From Paenibacillus sp. SZ31 (GTDB taxonomy: Bacteria > Bacillota > Bacilli > Paenibacillales > Paenibacillaceae): a DNA stretch of 64,000 bases. Shown one piece after another: positions 16,162-24,702 of the stretch. Each line of letters starts with the position of its first letter. The stretch's first letter is position 1. The stretch covers positions 1 through 64,000 of the forward strand of contig NZ_JABBEA010000017.1 of NCBI RefSeq assembly GCF_012912005.1. Direction: 5' to 3'. Both the position numbers and the translations under genes were made by a program. The notes under the pieces were generated by a model. The model made no database searches and had not been told where the DNA came from. It saw only the letters and a list, made by a program, of their open reading frames with translations.

Positions 16162-17194
16162 AAAAGTTGCTGTCCTGGTCGCTGGGAGCTGGGGAACGGC
16201 TCTGGCCAGTGTACTTGCCGCCAATCAGTTGGACGTGATGATGTGGACGCGTGGTGAAGACCAAGCTACAGAAATCAATAACAAGCACACCAATACTCGC
16301 TATCTTCCGGATGCAGAACTTTCACCACGGATTCAGGCAACCAATGATATGGAAGCTGCAGTGGAAGGCGCGATAGCTGTGTTAATTGTTGCGCCTTCTT
16401 CAGCCATGCGTGCAGTTACGAATCAGCTTAAGGCTTATTATAAGCCTGAGATGTTAATCATTCATGCCACCAAAGGTTTTGAGACAGAAAGCCTGAAACG
16501 GATGTCCACAGTCATTTCAGAAGAGCTGGAATGTGAAGAAGGACGTGTTGTTGTGCTTTCTGGCCCAAGCCATGCGGAAGAAGTGGTGAAGCGTTGCCCA
16601 ACGACAGTTGTTGTGGCCTCATTGGATAAGGCATCTGCCGAGGCGGCCCAAGCTTTGTTTATGAATGCCTATTTCCGTGTTTATACGAATCGGGACATGC
16701 TTGGTGTTGAACTGGCAGGCGCATTCAAAAACATCATTGCTCTTGGTGCAGGCATGTCCGATGGTCTTCAATTCGGTGATAATGCCAAAGCAGCGTTGTT
16801 AACTCGCGGTCTGGCAGAGATTACACGTATTGGTGTAGAGATGGGCGCAAATCCGTTAACGTTTTCGGGACTTGCCGGAATCGGGGATCTGGTTGTAACA
16901 GCTACAAGTCAGCACAGCCGGAACTGGAGAGCGGGTTCCATGTTGGGCCAAGGACAGAAGCTGGATGATGTCCTGAAGTCCATGGGCATGGTGGTGGAGG
17001 GCATTCGAACCACACAAGCTGCCTATTTCATCTCGCAAAAATACGGTGTGCAAATGCCGATTGCAGATCAGTTGTATCACGTTTTATTCCAGGAGAGACA
17101 GCCGCGTGATGCGGTTGAAGCCTTGATGGGACGTGACCCGAAGACTGAAATGGAAGTCATGAAGCTTGAAACCTGGGAGCAATGGCATTCCTGA
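16154..17194 (+). CDS. gpsA: Glycerol-3-phosphate dehydrogenase [NAD(P)+]
   Basis: Reduces dihydroxyacetone phosphate to glycerol-3-phosphate for lipid synthesis; 346 residues. The start is TTG 16154 with GGAGGGGG 8 nt upstream, inside plsY. The C-terminal catalytic part is normal (LSGPSHAEEV, the catalytic Lys of GAFKN, GLAGIGDLVVTATS). The N-terminal dinucleotide motif, normally GAGSWG, reads VAGSWG: the first Gly is Val9 (GTC at 16178-16180). This first glycine is nearly invariant in the family. Confidence 0.94.
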   Translation: MSKKVAVLVAGSWGTALASVLAANQLDVMMWTRGEDQATEINNKHTNTRYLPDAELSPRIQATNDMEAAVEGAIAVLIVAPSSAMRAVTNQLKAYYKPEMLIIHATKGFETESLKRMSTVISEELECEEGRVVVLSGPSHAEEVVKRCPTTVVVASLDKASAEAAQALFMNAYFRVYTNRDMLGVELAGAFKNIIALGAGMSDGLQFGDNAKAALLTRGLAEITRIGVEMGANPLTFSGLAGIGDLVVTATSQHSRNWRAGSMLGQGQKLDDVLKSMGMVVEGIRTTQAAYFISQKYGVQMPIADQLYHVLFQERQPRDAVEALMGRDPKTEMEVMKLETWEQWHS

Positions 17195-17296
17195 TTGTAA
17201 TTACCTAAACGTACCTTGTGAAATAAGAAGCTTATTCACCTTTTCTATGGCGGACTCATACTATACACATGAGTATTGCCGGAGGAGGGGAGACGA

Positions 17297-17572
17297 ATGG
17301 GTAACAACATTTCGAAAGATGCGCTGAATGCAATCAACAAGAAAACGGGTAAAACGATAACAGAAGGTGCAGTCAAGAAATTGGCAAGCACGGTGAAACC
17401 AACGACGATTCAGAATGAAGCTCAGTTGCGCCAATTGATCAAACAAGTATCCGCCATGGCGAAAGTTCCGGTATCTGAGGATACGGTTAAGGATATTGTG
17501 AGTGCGGTCAAGAAAAGCGGATTGAATCCGAGCAGTATGGAATCGTTAATGAAAATGATGATGAAAAAATAA
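17297..17572 (+). CDS. spoVIF: Stage VI sporulation protein F-like
   Basis: A 91-residue basic protein resembling SpoVIF, a coat-assembly protein under late mother-cell control. It starts MGNNISKDALNAINKKTGK and ends with Met- and Lys-rich residues. RBS GGAGGAGGGGAG precedes ATG 17297. It lies after gpsA and has its own terminator. The family call rests on recognising the sequence pattern; there is no catalytic motif to confirm it. Confidence 0.75.
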   Translation: MGNNISKDALNAINKKTGKTITEGAVKKLASTVKPTTIQNEAQLRQLIKQVSAMAKVPVSEDTVKDIVSAVKKSGLNPSSMESLMKMMMKK

Positions 17573-17607
17573 TAGATCACGCCTGCTTGTGCAGGTGATC
17601 CAGTAAG

Positions 17608-17656
17608 ACAAAAAGACGAGTCGGCTCCTGCCGGCTTGCTTTTTTGTCTTTTTTTT
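17608..17656 (+). terminator. Terminator after spoVIF
   Basis: GTCGGC pairs with GCCGGC inside an outer AAAAAGAC/GTCTTTTT stem, ending in eight T. Confidence 0.85.
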
Positions 17657-17677
17657 GGAAAGTTGAGCTGAATTTCG

Positions 17678-17686
17678 TGTTATAAT
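17678..17686 (+). promoter_or_regulatory. Extended -10 promoter for the DUF2768 gene
   Basis: TGTTATAAT, a full extended -10 (TGnTATAAT). There is no good -35, as expected for this class. Confidence 0.55.
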
Positions 17687-17745
17687 GGTTGCAATTGTCA
17701 CAGTGTCAGTGATGAATATCGGACTGAAGGGGAGACTGCTGGATT

Positions 17746-17925
17746 ATGAGCGCAATGGACAAGATGTGGCTGTCATTGGTCGCCATCCTCATTATGGGAC
17801 TATCTGTATTCCTGATTACGTTTGCTCGTGCCAAAACAAAAGGCATTGTACGGGGGATTCTTTCCTTAATTGCATTTTTGATTATGCTGATTGGCTTTTT
17901 CGGTGGAATCGCTTCTCTGACCTGA
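17746..17925 (+). CDS. DUF2768-family small membrane protein (YphE-like)
   Basis: A 59-residue protein with two transmembrane helices (about 8-26 and 37-56) joined by a basic loop (ARAKTKG). RBS GAAGGGGAG is about 11 nt before ATG. Size, topology and place upstream of spoIVA match B. subtilis YphE. Function unknown; a mother-cell or forespore membrane role is suggested only by context. Confidence 0.75.
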   Translation: MSAMDKMWLSLVAILIMGLSVFLITFARAKTKGIVRGILSLIAFLIMLIGFFGGIASLT

Positions 17926-18008
17926 TTTCCTATGCCTGAAGGATAACATCCGCATAAGCACATCATAAGAACTGACACAATGAACACGGATGAGGGGAGT
18001 GTGAGCCT

Positions 18009-18623
18009 ATGGGGCCGCATGATACGGAGGGTCGGACAGAGTGTTATCCGGAATTACACGCGGCTTTGCTGGAAACGGCCAAAGCCTGGAACACACAGCC
18101 ACAGACATGGTTGCTTGGAGGAAGCTGTGGGTTGCTGCTTCAGGGGGTGGAGTTGCAACAGGCTCCCAGAGATATTGATATCTATGCGGATGTCGCTGCT
18201 GCTAAGGAACTTCACCGAATCGCTCCGGGGGAAATGCTCGACGAGCCTACAGTGGATAAGACTGGACCTTATGCTTCGCTGCTAAGCCACTATCAGGTTG
18301 GTGCATGTGCGCTGGAACTGGTTGGTGGTTTCGAAATATGGGCTCGCAAAAGTTGGTACCGTATCGAGATTGAACATGTACTTGCTCCGCATGCACCAGT
18401 AGCACAAGTGGGTTCGCATACCCTGCGACTGATGCCTCTTGCGCATGAGCTGTTGTTTAATCTGCTGCGAGGTCGTGAAGATCGTTATGTACCCATTGCG
18501 ACAAAGATGCGTCAGCAACCACTTGTACATCAACCTATAATGACAAGGTTAAGTCAACAGAATGTATGGACAAGCCGCTTCAGAGCAGAAGTGGAAGAAC
18601 TTGTTGGCTTTGCATGGGTATAG
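18009..18623 (+). CDS. Nucleotidyltransferase-fold protein
   Basis: A 204-residue protein with GGSCGLLLQG followed by PRDIDIYAD, the GG/GS...DxD pattern of the nucleotidyltransferase superfamily (MNT/AbiEii-like or kanamycin-nucleotidyltransferase-like). The rest has no motif I recognise. RBS GAGGGGAG precedes ATG 18009. No antitoxin or HEPN partner gene is next to it, which argues against a toxin-antitoxin module. Substrate unknown. Confidence 0.6.
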   Translation: MGPHDTEGRTECYPELHAALLETAKAWNTQPQTWLLGGSCGLLLQGVELQQAPRDIDIYADVAAAKELHRIAPGEMLDEPTVDKTGPYASLLSHYQVGACALELVGGFEIWARKSWYRIEIEHVLAPHAPVAQVGSHTLRLMPLAHELLFNLLRGREDRYVPIATKMRQQPLVHQPIMTRLSQQNVWTSRFRAEVEELVGFAWV

Positions 18624-18640
18624 TTGGTTGAGGGAGGAAA

Positions 18641-18994
18641 ATGATGGACTATAAAGTTACTTTTTTACCCATGAACAAATCGATAGCGCTCAAACCAGGG
18701 GCAACACTTCTGCATGCAGCACGACGTGCAGGAGTCAAGATTACGACCAGATGTGATGGTAAAGCGGCTTGCCTGATGTGCAAAGTGAACGTGGACGGAG
18801 AACATCGGACGGAACTGTATCCACCAACAGACGCAGAAAAGCGTAAGCTGGGTTCACTGTTGGAATCAGGTACACGACTGTCCTGTCAGGCCAAGGTGTG
18901 TGGATCTCTATCGGTTCATGTTCCTGAGGACCCGCTGAAGGCAGCCATCCGGAAACAACTGGAACGTCAGCAACAGGAAGACGACTGGTTCTGA
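18641..18994 (+). CDS. [2Fe-2S] ferredoxin-type protein
   Basis: A 117-residue protein with a plant-type ferredoxin fold: CDGKAACLMC supplies three cluster cysteines (about 38, 44 and 47) and a later SCQAK supplies the fourth. It probably carries electrons for a partner that is not in this window. Two ATG codons in tandem (18641, 18644) follow AGGGAGGAAA; either may be used. The C-terminus (ERQQQEDDWF) is charged and probably free. Confidence 0.82.
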   Translation: MMDYKVTFLPMNKSIALKPGATLLHAARRAGVKITTRCDGKAACLMCKVNVDGEHRTELYPPTDAEKRKLGSLLESGTRLSCQAKVCGSLSVHVPEDPLKAAIRKQLERQQQEDDWF

Positions 18995-19040
18995 GCATTA
19001 TGAAATTGATTCTCTAATGAGTTATTCAAGGAGGATGCGG

Positions 19041-19820
19041 ATGATTAGGAACAAGCCAAACTGTGTTAAAGGGAGCGGACCGCGGCGTCCGATGCATCAG
19101 ATGGGCGGTCTGCTGTTATTCCTGTTGTTTGCTTTTACAGCAAGTGGTTGTATGTATCCATCCCAGAGCAATTCGGACCCTAAGATAGCCTATCGGGAAA
19201 GTGTGAGTCGTATTCAGAGTGCGGTAGAGACATTCCAGCAGGATGAGGGGATTTTGCCAATCATCAATGCAGATATGGCTACACCAAAATATGAAAAGTT
19301 CAGAGTGGATCTGCCCAAGTTGAAACAACTGGGGTATCTGGATGAAATACCGGGAACTGCTTTTGAAAGTGGTGGTAGCGCTTACTTCCTTATTCAGGAC
19401 GAAGAAGTGAATCCCAACGTGAAAGTGATGGATCTACTGACCGTACAGAAAGTAAACGATGTGCAACGAATGGTTAATCAATATAAGTCCGTACATAACA
19501 ATAAGCTGCCAAGCGGGGAAGAACTGTATCCGGGGTTATACGCTGTGGATATGGAGCAGGCGGCTCAGGCAGGTACTCCTTCCATTACGCTGAATAGTGT
19601 ATATTCAGGTCAGGCGTTACCTTTTATGATGGATGACGAAGGCAAGGTCTATGTGGATTATGCTTTTGACATTATGCAGGCGGTGGAAAAGTCTGATGTG
19701 TCTCCATTCGAGAGTGAAGATGTGCGGGATTTTCTATTGGAACACTCCTACTTCGTACCTGTAAAATCGGTTCCCTATGCTTGGCAAAATAATGCACCAG
19801 TTGCACAGCCAATAAAATAA
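19041..19820 (+). CDS. YphF-like lipoprotein
   Basis: A 259-residue predicted lipoprotein (basic start, hydrophobic GGLLLFLLFAFTASGC, lipobox Cys) upstream of spoIVA, the position of B. subtilis yphF. ATG 19041 is preferred because AAGGAGG lies 6 nt before it; the in-frame ATG codons at 19017 and 19035 are further up or inside the RBS. No catalytic motif is seen. Role unknown. Confidence 0.75.
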   Translation: MIRNKPNCVKGSGPRRPMHQMGGLLLFLLFAFTASGCMYPSQSNSDPKIAYRESVSRIQSAVETFQQDEGILPIINADMATPKYEKFRVDLPKLKQLGYLDEIPGTAFESGGSAYFLIQDEEVNPNVKVMDLLTVQKVNDVQRMVNQYKSVHNNKLPSGEELYPGLYAVDMEQAAQAGTPSITLNSVYSGQALPFMMDDEGKVYVDYAFDIMQAVEKSDVSPFESEDVRDFLLEHSYFVPVKSVPYAWQNNAPVAQPIK

Positions 19821-19874
19821 GCATGATTGCAATTTAAATAATATAACTGTATGACCACCATGGCTCCAATGGTT

Positions 19875-19914
19875 CAAAAAGAGATATTCCAAATAAGGGA
19901 TATCTCTTTTTTTG
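19875..19914 (+). terminator. Terminator of the yphF-like gene
   Basis: AGAGATATTCC pairs with GGGATATCTCT (one G-T), followed by seven T. Confidence 0.9.
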
Positions 19915-20049
19915 TTCTGAAATGATGAGCAGTAACCGTCATAAAAGCTTCATGGATCACATAAAGTAGATTGAAATAAAGACGCGCAGTCCGAGATCGG
20001 GGGATTCTCCTAATGTCATCACCATAAGATAAAAAAACAAAAATACGCG

Positions 20050-20078
20050 TCATATTGCCGCATACGGATACATAAGAT
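20050..20078 (+). promoter_or_regulatory. Candidate sigma-E promoter of spoIVA
   Basis: TCATATT (20050-20056), 14 nt, CATAAGAT (20071-20078). The -35 fits KMATATT well; the -10 matches most of CATACANT. spoIVA is a known mother-cell sigma-E gene. The leader from here to the start codon is about 190 nt and contains a small hairpin ATGCT/AGCAT with T-run at 20228-20245. Confidence 0.55.
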
Positions 20079-20275
20079 GATACTAGTCCAATTGCATGTA
20101 CGAGTTAACGCCGCTCTCGCCGGTTTCATCAGAATGCAACGTTCGGCGGCGGACGACTTCCGGGCACTCACAAAGGCGGCTCTACCGTTGCAGGGATTTC
20201 AGTCTTCTGATTGAAAAAACGAAGCGGATGCTCTTTAGCATTTTTCCTTCGGAGTAATTTAGGGAGGGGATTTCA

Positions 20276-21754
20276 TTGGAGAAAGTGGATATTTTTAAGG
20301 ACATAGCTGAGCGGACCGGAGGGGATATTTATCTCGGGGTTGTCGGCGCAGTCCGGACGGGAAAATCAACATTTATCAAACGATTCATGGAAACCATTGT
20401 ATTGCCAAACATCACAAACGAGGCAGATCGTGGTCGGGCGGTGGATGAACTTCCACAGAGTGCAGCGGGTAAGACCATCATGACCACGGAACCGAAATTC
20501 GTACCGAATAACGCAGTCCAAATCAAGGTGGCCGAAGGACTCGATGTCAATGTGCGCCTTGTGGATTGTGTAGGTTACGCGGTGGAAGGAGCCAAGGGAT
20601 ACGAGGATGAGAATGGTCCGCGTATGATCTCCACGCCTTGGTTCGAGGAGCCAATTCCATTCCAGGAAGCCGCAGAGATTGGTACTCGCAAAGTCATTCA
20701 GGAGCATTCCACACTGGGTGTTGTGGTAACAACAGACGGCACGATCGCCGAAATTGCCCGCAGTTCCTATGTGGAATCCGAAGAACGGGTTATTGCGGAA
20801 TTAAAAGAAGTGGGCAAACCGTTTGTACTGGTCATCAACTCCACTCGTCCTCGCAGTGAAGAAGCCCTGCAATTGCGCAGTGAGCTTGCTGCCAAATACG
20901 ACATTCCAGTGATGACACTCAGTGCAGCGACCATGACGGAAGATGATGTGACGGGTGTACTTCGTGAAGTGCTCTATGAGTTCCCTGTGCATGAAGTGAA
21001 TGTAAACTTGCCGAGCTGGGTTATGGTGCTGAACGAGACTCACTGGTTGCGCAGCAACTACGAAAATTCCGTACGGGATACCGTTAAGGATATTCGCAGA
21101 CTTCGTGACGTGGATCGGGTTGTTGCTCAGTTCATGGAATATGAATTCATTGATCGCGCAGGCCTGAGTGGCATGAATATGGGTCAGGGTGTAGCCGAAA
21201 TTGACCTGTATGCACCAGATGAACTGTATGATCAGATTCTCGTGGAAGTGGTCGGGATCGAAATTCGAGGCAAGGATCATCTGCTGCAATTGATGCAGGA
21301 ATTCTCGCATGCGAAGAGAGAATATGACCGCTTCGCAGAAGCGCTGGAGATGGTCAAAACGACCGGATACGGCATCGCTGCTCCGTCTCTTGCCGAGATG
21401 GCTCTGGATGAACCTGAGCTCATTCGTCAGGGCACCAAATTTGGCGTACGTTTGAAAGCAACGGCACCGTCCATTCACATGATTCGGGTCGATGTGGAAT
21501 CGGAGTTCGCTCCAATCATTGGCACGGAGAAACAGAGTGAGGAACTGGTGAGATACCTGATGCAGGACTTCGAGAACGATCCGATCAAGGTATGGGATTC
21601 AGACATGTTCGGTCGTTCGCTGCACTCCATCGTGCGAGAAGGTATTCAAGGCAAGATTGCCATGATGCCGGATAATGCAAGATACAAATTGCAAGAGACG
21701 CTGGGAAGAATCATTAACGAAGGTTCAGGTGGCTTGATCGCTATCATTCTGTAA
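20276..21754 (+). CDS. spoIVA: Stage IV sporulation protein A
   Basis: The ATP-hydrolysing morphogenetic protein that polymerises around the forespore to form the base of the spore coat. Length is 492 residues, the same as B. subtilis. The Walker A is GAVRTGKST with Lys30. An acidic, Gly-rich stretch and a conserved C-terminus (GLIAIIL) follow. The start is TTG 20276, 6 nt after GGGAGGGG. It is a single-gene unit with its own terminator. Confidence 0.98.
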   Translation: MEKVDIFKDIAERTGGDIYLGVVGAVRTGKSTFIKRFMETIVLPNITNEADRGRAVDELPQSAAGKTIMTTEPKFVPNNAVQIKVAEGLDVNVRLVDCVGYAVEGAKGYEDENGPRMISTPWFEEPIPFQEAAEIGTRKVIQEHSTLGVVVTTDGTIAEIARSSYVESEERVIAELKEVGKPFVLVINSTRPRSEEALQLRSELAAKYDIPVMTLSAATMTEDDVTGVLREVLYEFPVHEVNVNLPSWVMVLNETHWLRSNYENSVRDTVKDIRRLRDVDRVVAQFMEYEFIDRAGLSGMNMGQGVAEIDLYAPDELYDQILVEVVGIEIRGKDHLLQLMQEFSHAKREYDRFAEALEMVKTTGYGIAAPSLAEMALDEPELIRQGTKFGVRLKATAPSIHMIRVDVESEFAPIIGTEKQSEELVRYLMQDFENDPIKVWDSDMFGRSLHSIVREGIQGKIAMMPDNARYKLQETLGRIINEGSGGLIAIIL

Positions 21755-21760
21755 GACATC

Positions 21761-21798
21761 AAAAGACCGCAAGGGGGCATCCCCTCGCGGTCTTTTTT
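21761..21798 (+). terminator. Terminator of spoIVA
   Basis: AAAGACCGC-AGGGG pairs with CCCCT-GCGGTCTTT with a GCAT-type loop and T-run. Confidence 0.92.
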
Positions 21799-21890
21799 AG
21801 TGTGATTTCTTGATTTTGGATGAAATGGATAGGAAGAATGATTCTTTCGAAAAAACTTAGCGATTTTTAGCTTTAAATTACTAAAACCCA

Positions 21891-21919
21891 TTTACATACT
21901 AGGGATTAGCCGTTATATT
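21891..21919 (+). promoter_or_regulatory. Sigma-A promoter of the sugar ABC operon
   Basis: TTTACA (21891-21896), 17 nt, TATATT (21914-21919). The start point should be about 21926. Confidence 0.65.
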
Positions 21920-21932
21920 AATATTCAACTAT

Positions 21933-21948
21933 TGTGATCGAGATCACA
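21933..21948 (+). promoter_or_regulatory. Perfect CRP/FNR-type palindrome (operator)
   Basis: TGTGATCGAGATCACA, a 16-nt perfect palindrome of the form TGTGA-N6-TCACA. That is the consensus bound by E. coli CRP and by B. subtilis Fnr. It lies just downstream of the likely transcription start, where a bound protein would usually block transcription. Confidence 0.6.
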
Positions 21949-21973
21949 GAGAGTGGAACAGGGGGAAACAGAG

Positions 21974-23071
21974 ATGAAAAGAAAAGAGACAAAATGGGTA
22001 TGGTTGAGTGTGTTATTAGTATTCACATTGGCGTTATCTGCTTGCGGAATCAAAAAAGAACCGGCATCTACTCTGGCTTCGGGTGCATCAGATGATACAC
22101 CGAAAACGGAAGCAGTCACAGGCCCTCTAAGTGGCAAACGGATCGCACTTATTATGGAATTCAATACAGGTACTTTCTCGCAGCAATATGTACAAGGTGT
22201 CAAAGAAGAAATCGAAAAATTCGGTGGAGAACTGACTACATTTGTTGCCGATAATGATAAAGCGAAGATGGTATCCTTGCTAGATAGCGCAATTAATCAG
22301 AAATTCGATGCCATTCTCACGGATCACGGGGATTCCCTTTTAGAGCCAGGTGTGAAGAAGGCAGTAGAACAGAACATTCCAGTGGTTGTGTTCGATGCAG
22401 CTATTAGTGTTCCAGGAGCAACAGTCCTGTCGCAGGATGATCAGAAGATGGCTGAGCTGACGCTGGAGCAAATGAAAAAAGATATTAATGGACAAGGCAA
22501 CATCGTAAAAGTATGGGTAGCTGGTTTCGCACCGATGGAACGCCGTCAGATCGCATACGGTGAATTCCTGAAAGCCAATCCGGACATCAAGGAAATAGCG
22601 ACATTTGGTTCTGCACAGAACCCGGCGCTGGATACTCAAGCCAAAATGGAGGCTATTCTCAAACAATATCCAAAAGGTGAGATTACAGCAGTATGGGCTG
22701 CATGGGATGAGTTCGCCAAAGGTGCAGCGCGTGCCATTCAACAAGCTGGACGCGATGAGATCAAAGTGTATGGTATCGATATGAGTGACGAGGACCTGCA
22801 AATGATTCAGGACCCGAAAAACCCTTGGGTAGCTTCTGCTGCGGTTGATCCAACAGATATCGGTCGCGTACAAGTTCGTTATGCTTATCAGAAACTGAAT
22901 GGGGACGAGACGGAAGATGCAGTTGTGCTTAACCCGGTCTATGTTCAACGTGAAGCTTTGCCAGATAAACAAATCTCCACTTCAGAGCTGTCAGAGTTCG
23001 TTGAAGGTTGGGGAGGCAGTACACAAGGGATCAAGGATTGGATGAGCGAATACGGAATTACTGCTAAATAA
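21974..23071 (+). CDS. Sugar-type ABC transporter, substrate-binding lipoprotein
   Basis: A 365-residue lipoprotein (lipobox LSAC) with the periplasmic-binding-protein type 1 fold used by ribose/galactose (CUT2) transporters. Segments typical of the fold: KRIALIMEFNTGTF, FDAILTDHGD, IPVVVFDAA and VYGIDMSDED. The ligand pocket has no feature that lets me name the sugar. ATG 21974 precedes the signal peptide directly. It is first in a three-gene operon; a hairpin after it probably lowers expression of the next two genes, as is common for such operons. Confidence 0.88.
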   Translation: MKRKETKWVWLSVLLVFTLALSACGIKKEPASTLASGASDDTPKTEAVTGPLSGKRIALIMEFNTGTFSQQYVQGVKEEIEKFGGELTTFVADNDKAKMVSLLDSAINQKFDAILTDHGDSLLEPGVKKAVEQNIPVVVFDAAISVPGATVLSQDDQKMAELTLEQMKKDINGQGNIVKVWVAGFAPMERRQIAYGEFLKANPDIKEIATFGSAQNPALDTQAKMEAILKQYPKGEITAVWAAWDEFAKGAARAIQQAGRDEIKVYGIDMSDEDLQMIQDPKNPWVASAAVDPTDIGRVQVRYAYQKLNGDETEDAVVLNPVYVQREALPDKQISTSELSEFVEGWGGSTQGIKDWMSEYGITAK

Positions 23072-23083
23072 GCAGCGTAAGGG

Positions 23084-23107
23084 AAGCGCGCCGCTAGGCG
23101 CGCTTTT
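23084..23107 (+). terminator. Hairpin between binding-protein and ATPase genes
   Basis: AGCGCGCC/GGCGCGCT, loop GCTA, then TTTTT. It is likely a partial terminator or an RNA-stabilising end. Confidence 0.75.
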
Positions 23108-23184
23108 TCCACCATAATGAAGATACGCGAGATAAGGACGAGAAAAGGGAGACTCCCGGATGGGAACGATTGGAGGTTAACATC

Positions 23185-24702
23185 ATGAGCACTGCACCGA
23201 TTCTGCTTCAAATGGAACATATCCACAAACAGTTTTCAGGCATACCTGCACTGAAGGATGTAGATTTCTCTGTGAAAGGCGGGGAGATTCACGCGCTACT
23301 CGGTGCCAATGGTGCCGGTAAGAGCACGTTAATGAAAATTCTGTCTGGTGCCTATCAATTGGATCAGGGTACGATTCAGCTGAGTGGACAAGCACTTCAC
23401 TTGAGTTCTCCGGGAGACGCGAAGGCAAGTGGGATTCACTGTGTCTATCAAGAAGTGGATGCAGCACTGGTGCCACAGCTGACGGCTGCGGAGAACATTA
23501 TGATGGATCAGTTGGCTTCATCTGCTGGTGGTTGGTGGAAAAGTCCGCGGAAGCTGCAACATCGTGCGGTAGAAGCGTTGAAGCAATTAGGAGCAGACAT
23601 TTCCGTTCACCAAAAAGTGGCTGATCTGACGCTTGCAGAGAAACAGATGATATTGCTGGCACGGATTTTGATTCAGGATGCCAAGGTCATCATTTTTGAC
23701 GAACCGACTGCACCGCTGAGTCAGGAAGAAACGGATGCATTTTTCCGAATTGTTCATCTGCTGAAGGAGCGGGGTGTAGCCTGTATTTTCATTACCCATC
23801 GTCTTGCTGAAGTGACGGGTCATTGTGATCGCGTTACGGTCATGAGAGATGGGCAACATGTATTTACGGGTGAAGCGAAAGGGCTGACAATCAACGACCT
23901 GGTCACACAGATGTTGGGCAAACCGTTTGAAGAAGAGTTTCCGAAGACAGAAGCACCTGTGGGAGAGCTGTTACTAGAAGCACGTGGGCTACGTCGTGGA
24001 GTGAAGGTCAAAGGTGTTGATCTCTCAGTACGCCGAGGTGAAGTCCTCGCTGTCGTGGGTCTGGTAGGCGCTGGTAAAACGGAAAGCTCTCGTTTGCTGA
24101 TTGGCGCAGATCGACTGGAGGGTGGTGAGATTCGGCTTAACAACCGTAGCCTCCGCCTGTCTCAGCCTGCAGATGCGGCGGCTCTGGGGATTGTTTCTGT
24201 ACCGGAGGAGCGCCGCAAACAGGGAATTCTGATTCAGGAGAACGTCGAACGGAATTTAAGCCTGCCGTTGCTTAGTCGCCTTAGTACATTAGGTTTCGTA
24301 AGCCGCAAGCGGGAGCGTCAGAATGCGGAGTCATTGGTGAAACAGCTTGGAATCAAGACATCGTCCGTGAAACAGGAAGTAAAATATCTAAGTGGTGGTA
24401 ACCAGCAGAAGGTAGCCATTGGTAAATGGCTTAATGCGGATGCGGATGTATTTATATTTGATGAACCAACCAAGGGTGTGGATATTGGGGCGAAAAGTGA
24501 CATTTTCCGCATCATCAATGAACTGGCTTTGGCGGGCAAGGGCGTAATCTATTTCACCTGTGAACTGGATGAGGGAATGGGGATTGGTGACCGGATTGCT
24601 GTCATGTGCGAAGGTGTTATTGTTAAAGAGTTCAAACGGGGCGAGACTAACCAAGAACAGCTGCTATACTATGCAAGCGGTGGACAAGAGGTGCAATCAT
24701 GA
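23185..24702 (+). CDS. Sugar ABC transporter ATP-binding protein (two-domain)
   Basis: A 505-residue fused double ATPase of the RbsA/MglA type. The first half has Walker A GANGAGKST (40-48) and Walker B IIFDEPT. Its signature region reads LTLAEKQ instead of LSGGQ, which is normal for domain 1 in this family. The second half has GLVGAGKTESS, LSGGNQQK and IFDEPTKGVD. RBS TGGAGG is 9 nt before ATG 23185. It overlaps the permease gene (ATGA). Confidence 0.93.
   Translation: MSTAPILLQMEHIHKQFSGIPALKDVDFSVKGGEIHALLGANGAGKSTLMKILSGAYQLDQGTIQLSGQALHLSSPGDAKASGIHCVYQEVDAALVPQLTAAENIMMDQLASSAGGWWKSPRKLQHRAVEALKQLGADISVHQKVADLTLAEKQMILLARILIQDAKVIIFDEPTAPLSQEETDAFFRIVHLLKERGVACIFITHRLAEVTGHCDRVTVMRDGQHVFTGEAKGLTINDLVTQMLGKPFEEEFPKTEAPVGELLLEARGLRRGVKVKGVDLSVRRGEVLAVVGLVGAGKTESSRLLIGADRLEGGEIRLNNRSLRLSQPADAAALGIVSVPEERRKQGILIQENVERNLSLPLLSRLSTLGFVSRKRERQNAESLVKQLGIKTSSVKQEVKYLSGGNQQKVAIGKWLNADADVFIFDEPTKGVDIGAKSDIFRIINELALAGKGVIYFTCELDEGMGIGDRIAVMCEGVIVKEFKRGETNQEQLLYYASGGQEVQS

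Noticed and set aside
18009..18994. Toxin-antitoxin or defence pair from the nucleotidyltransferase-like gene and its neighbour
   Set aside because: The neighbour is a ferredoxin-type protein, not a HEPN or antitoxin protein, and the surroundings are core sporulation and housekeeping genes.
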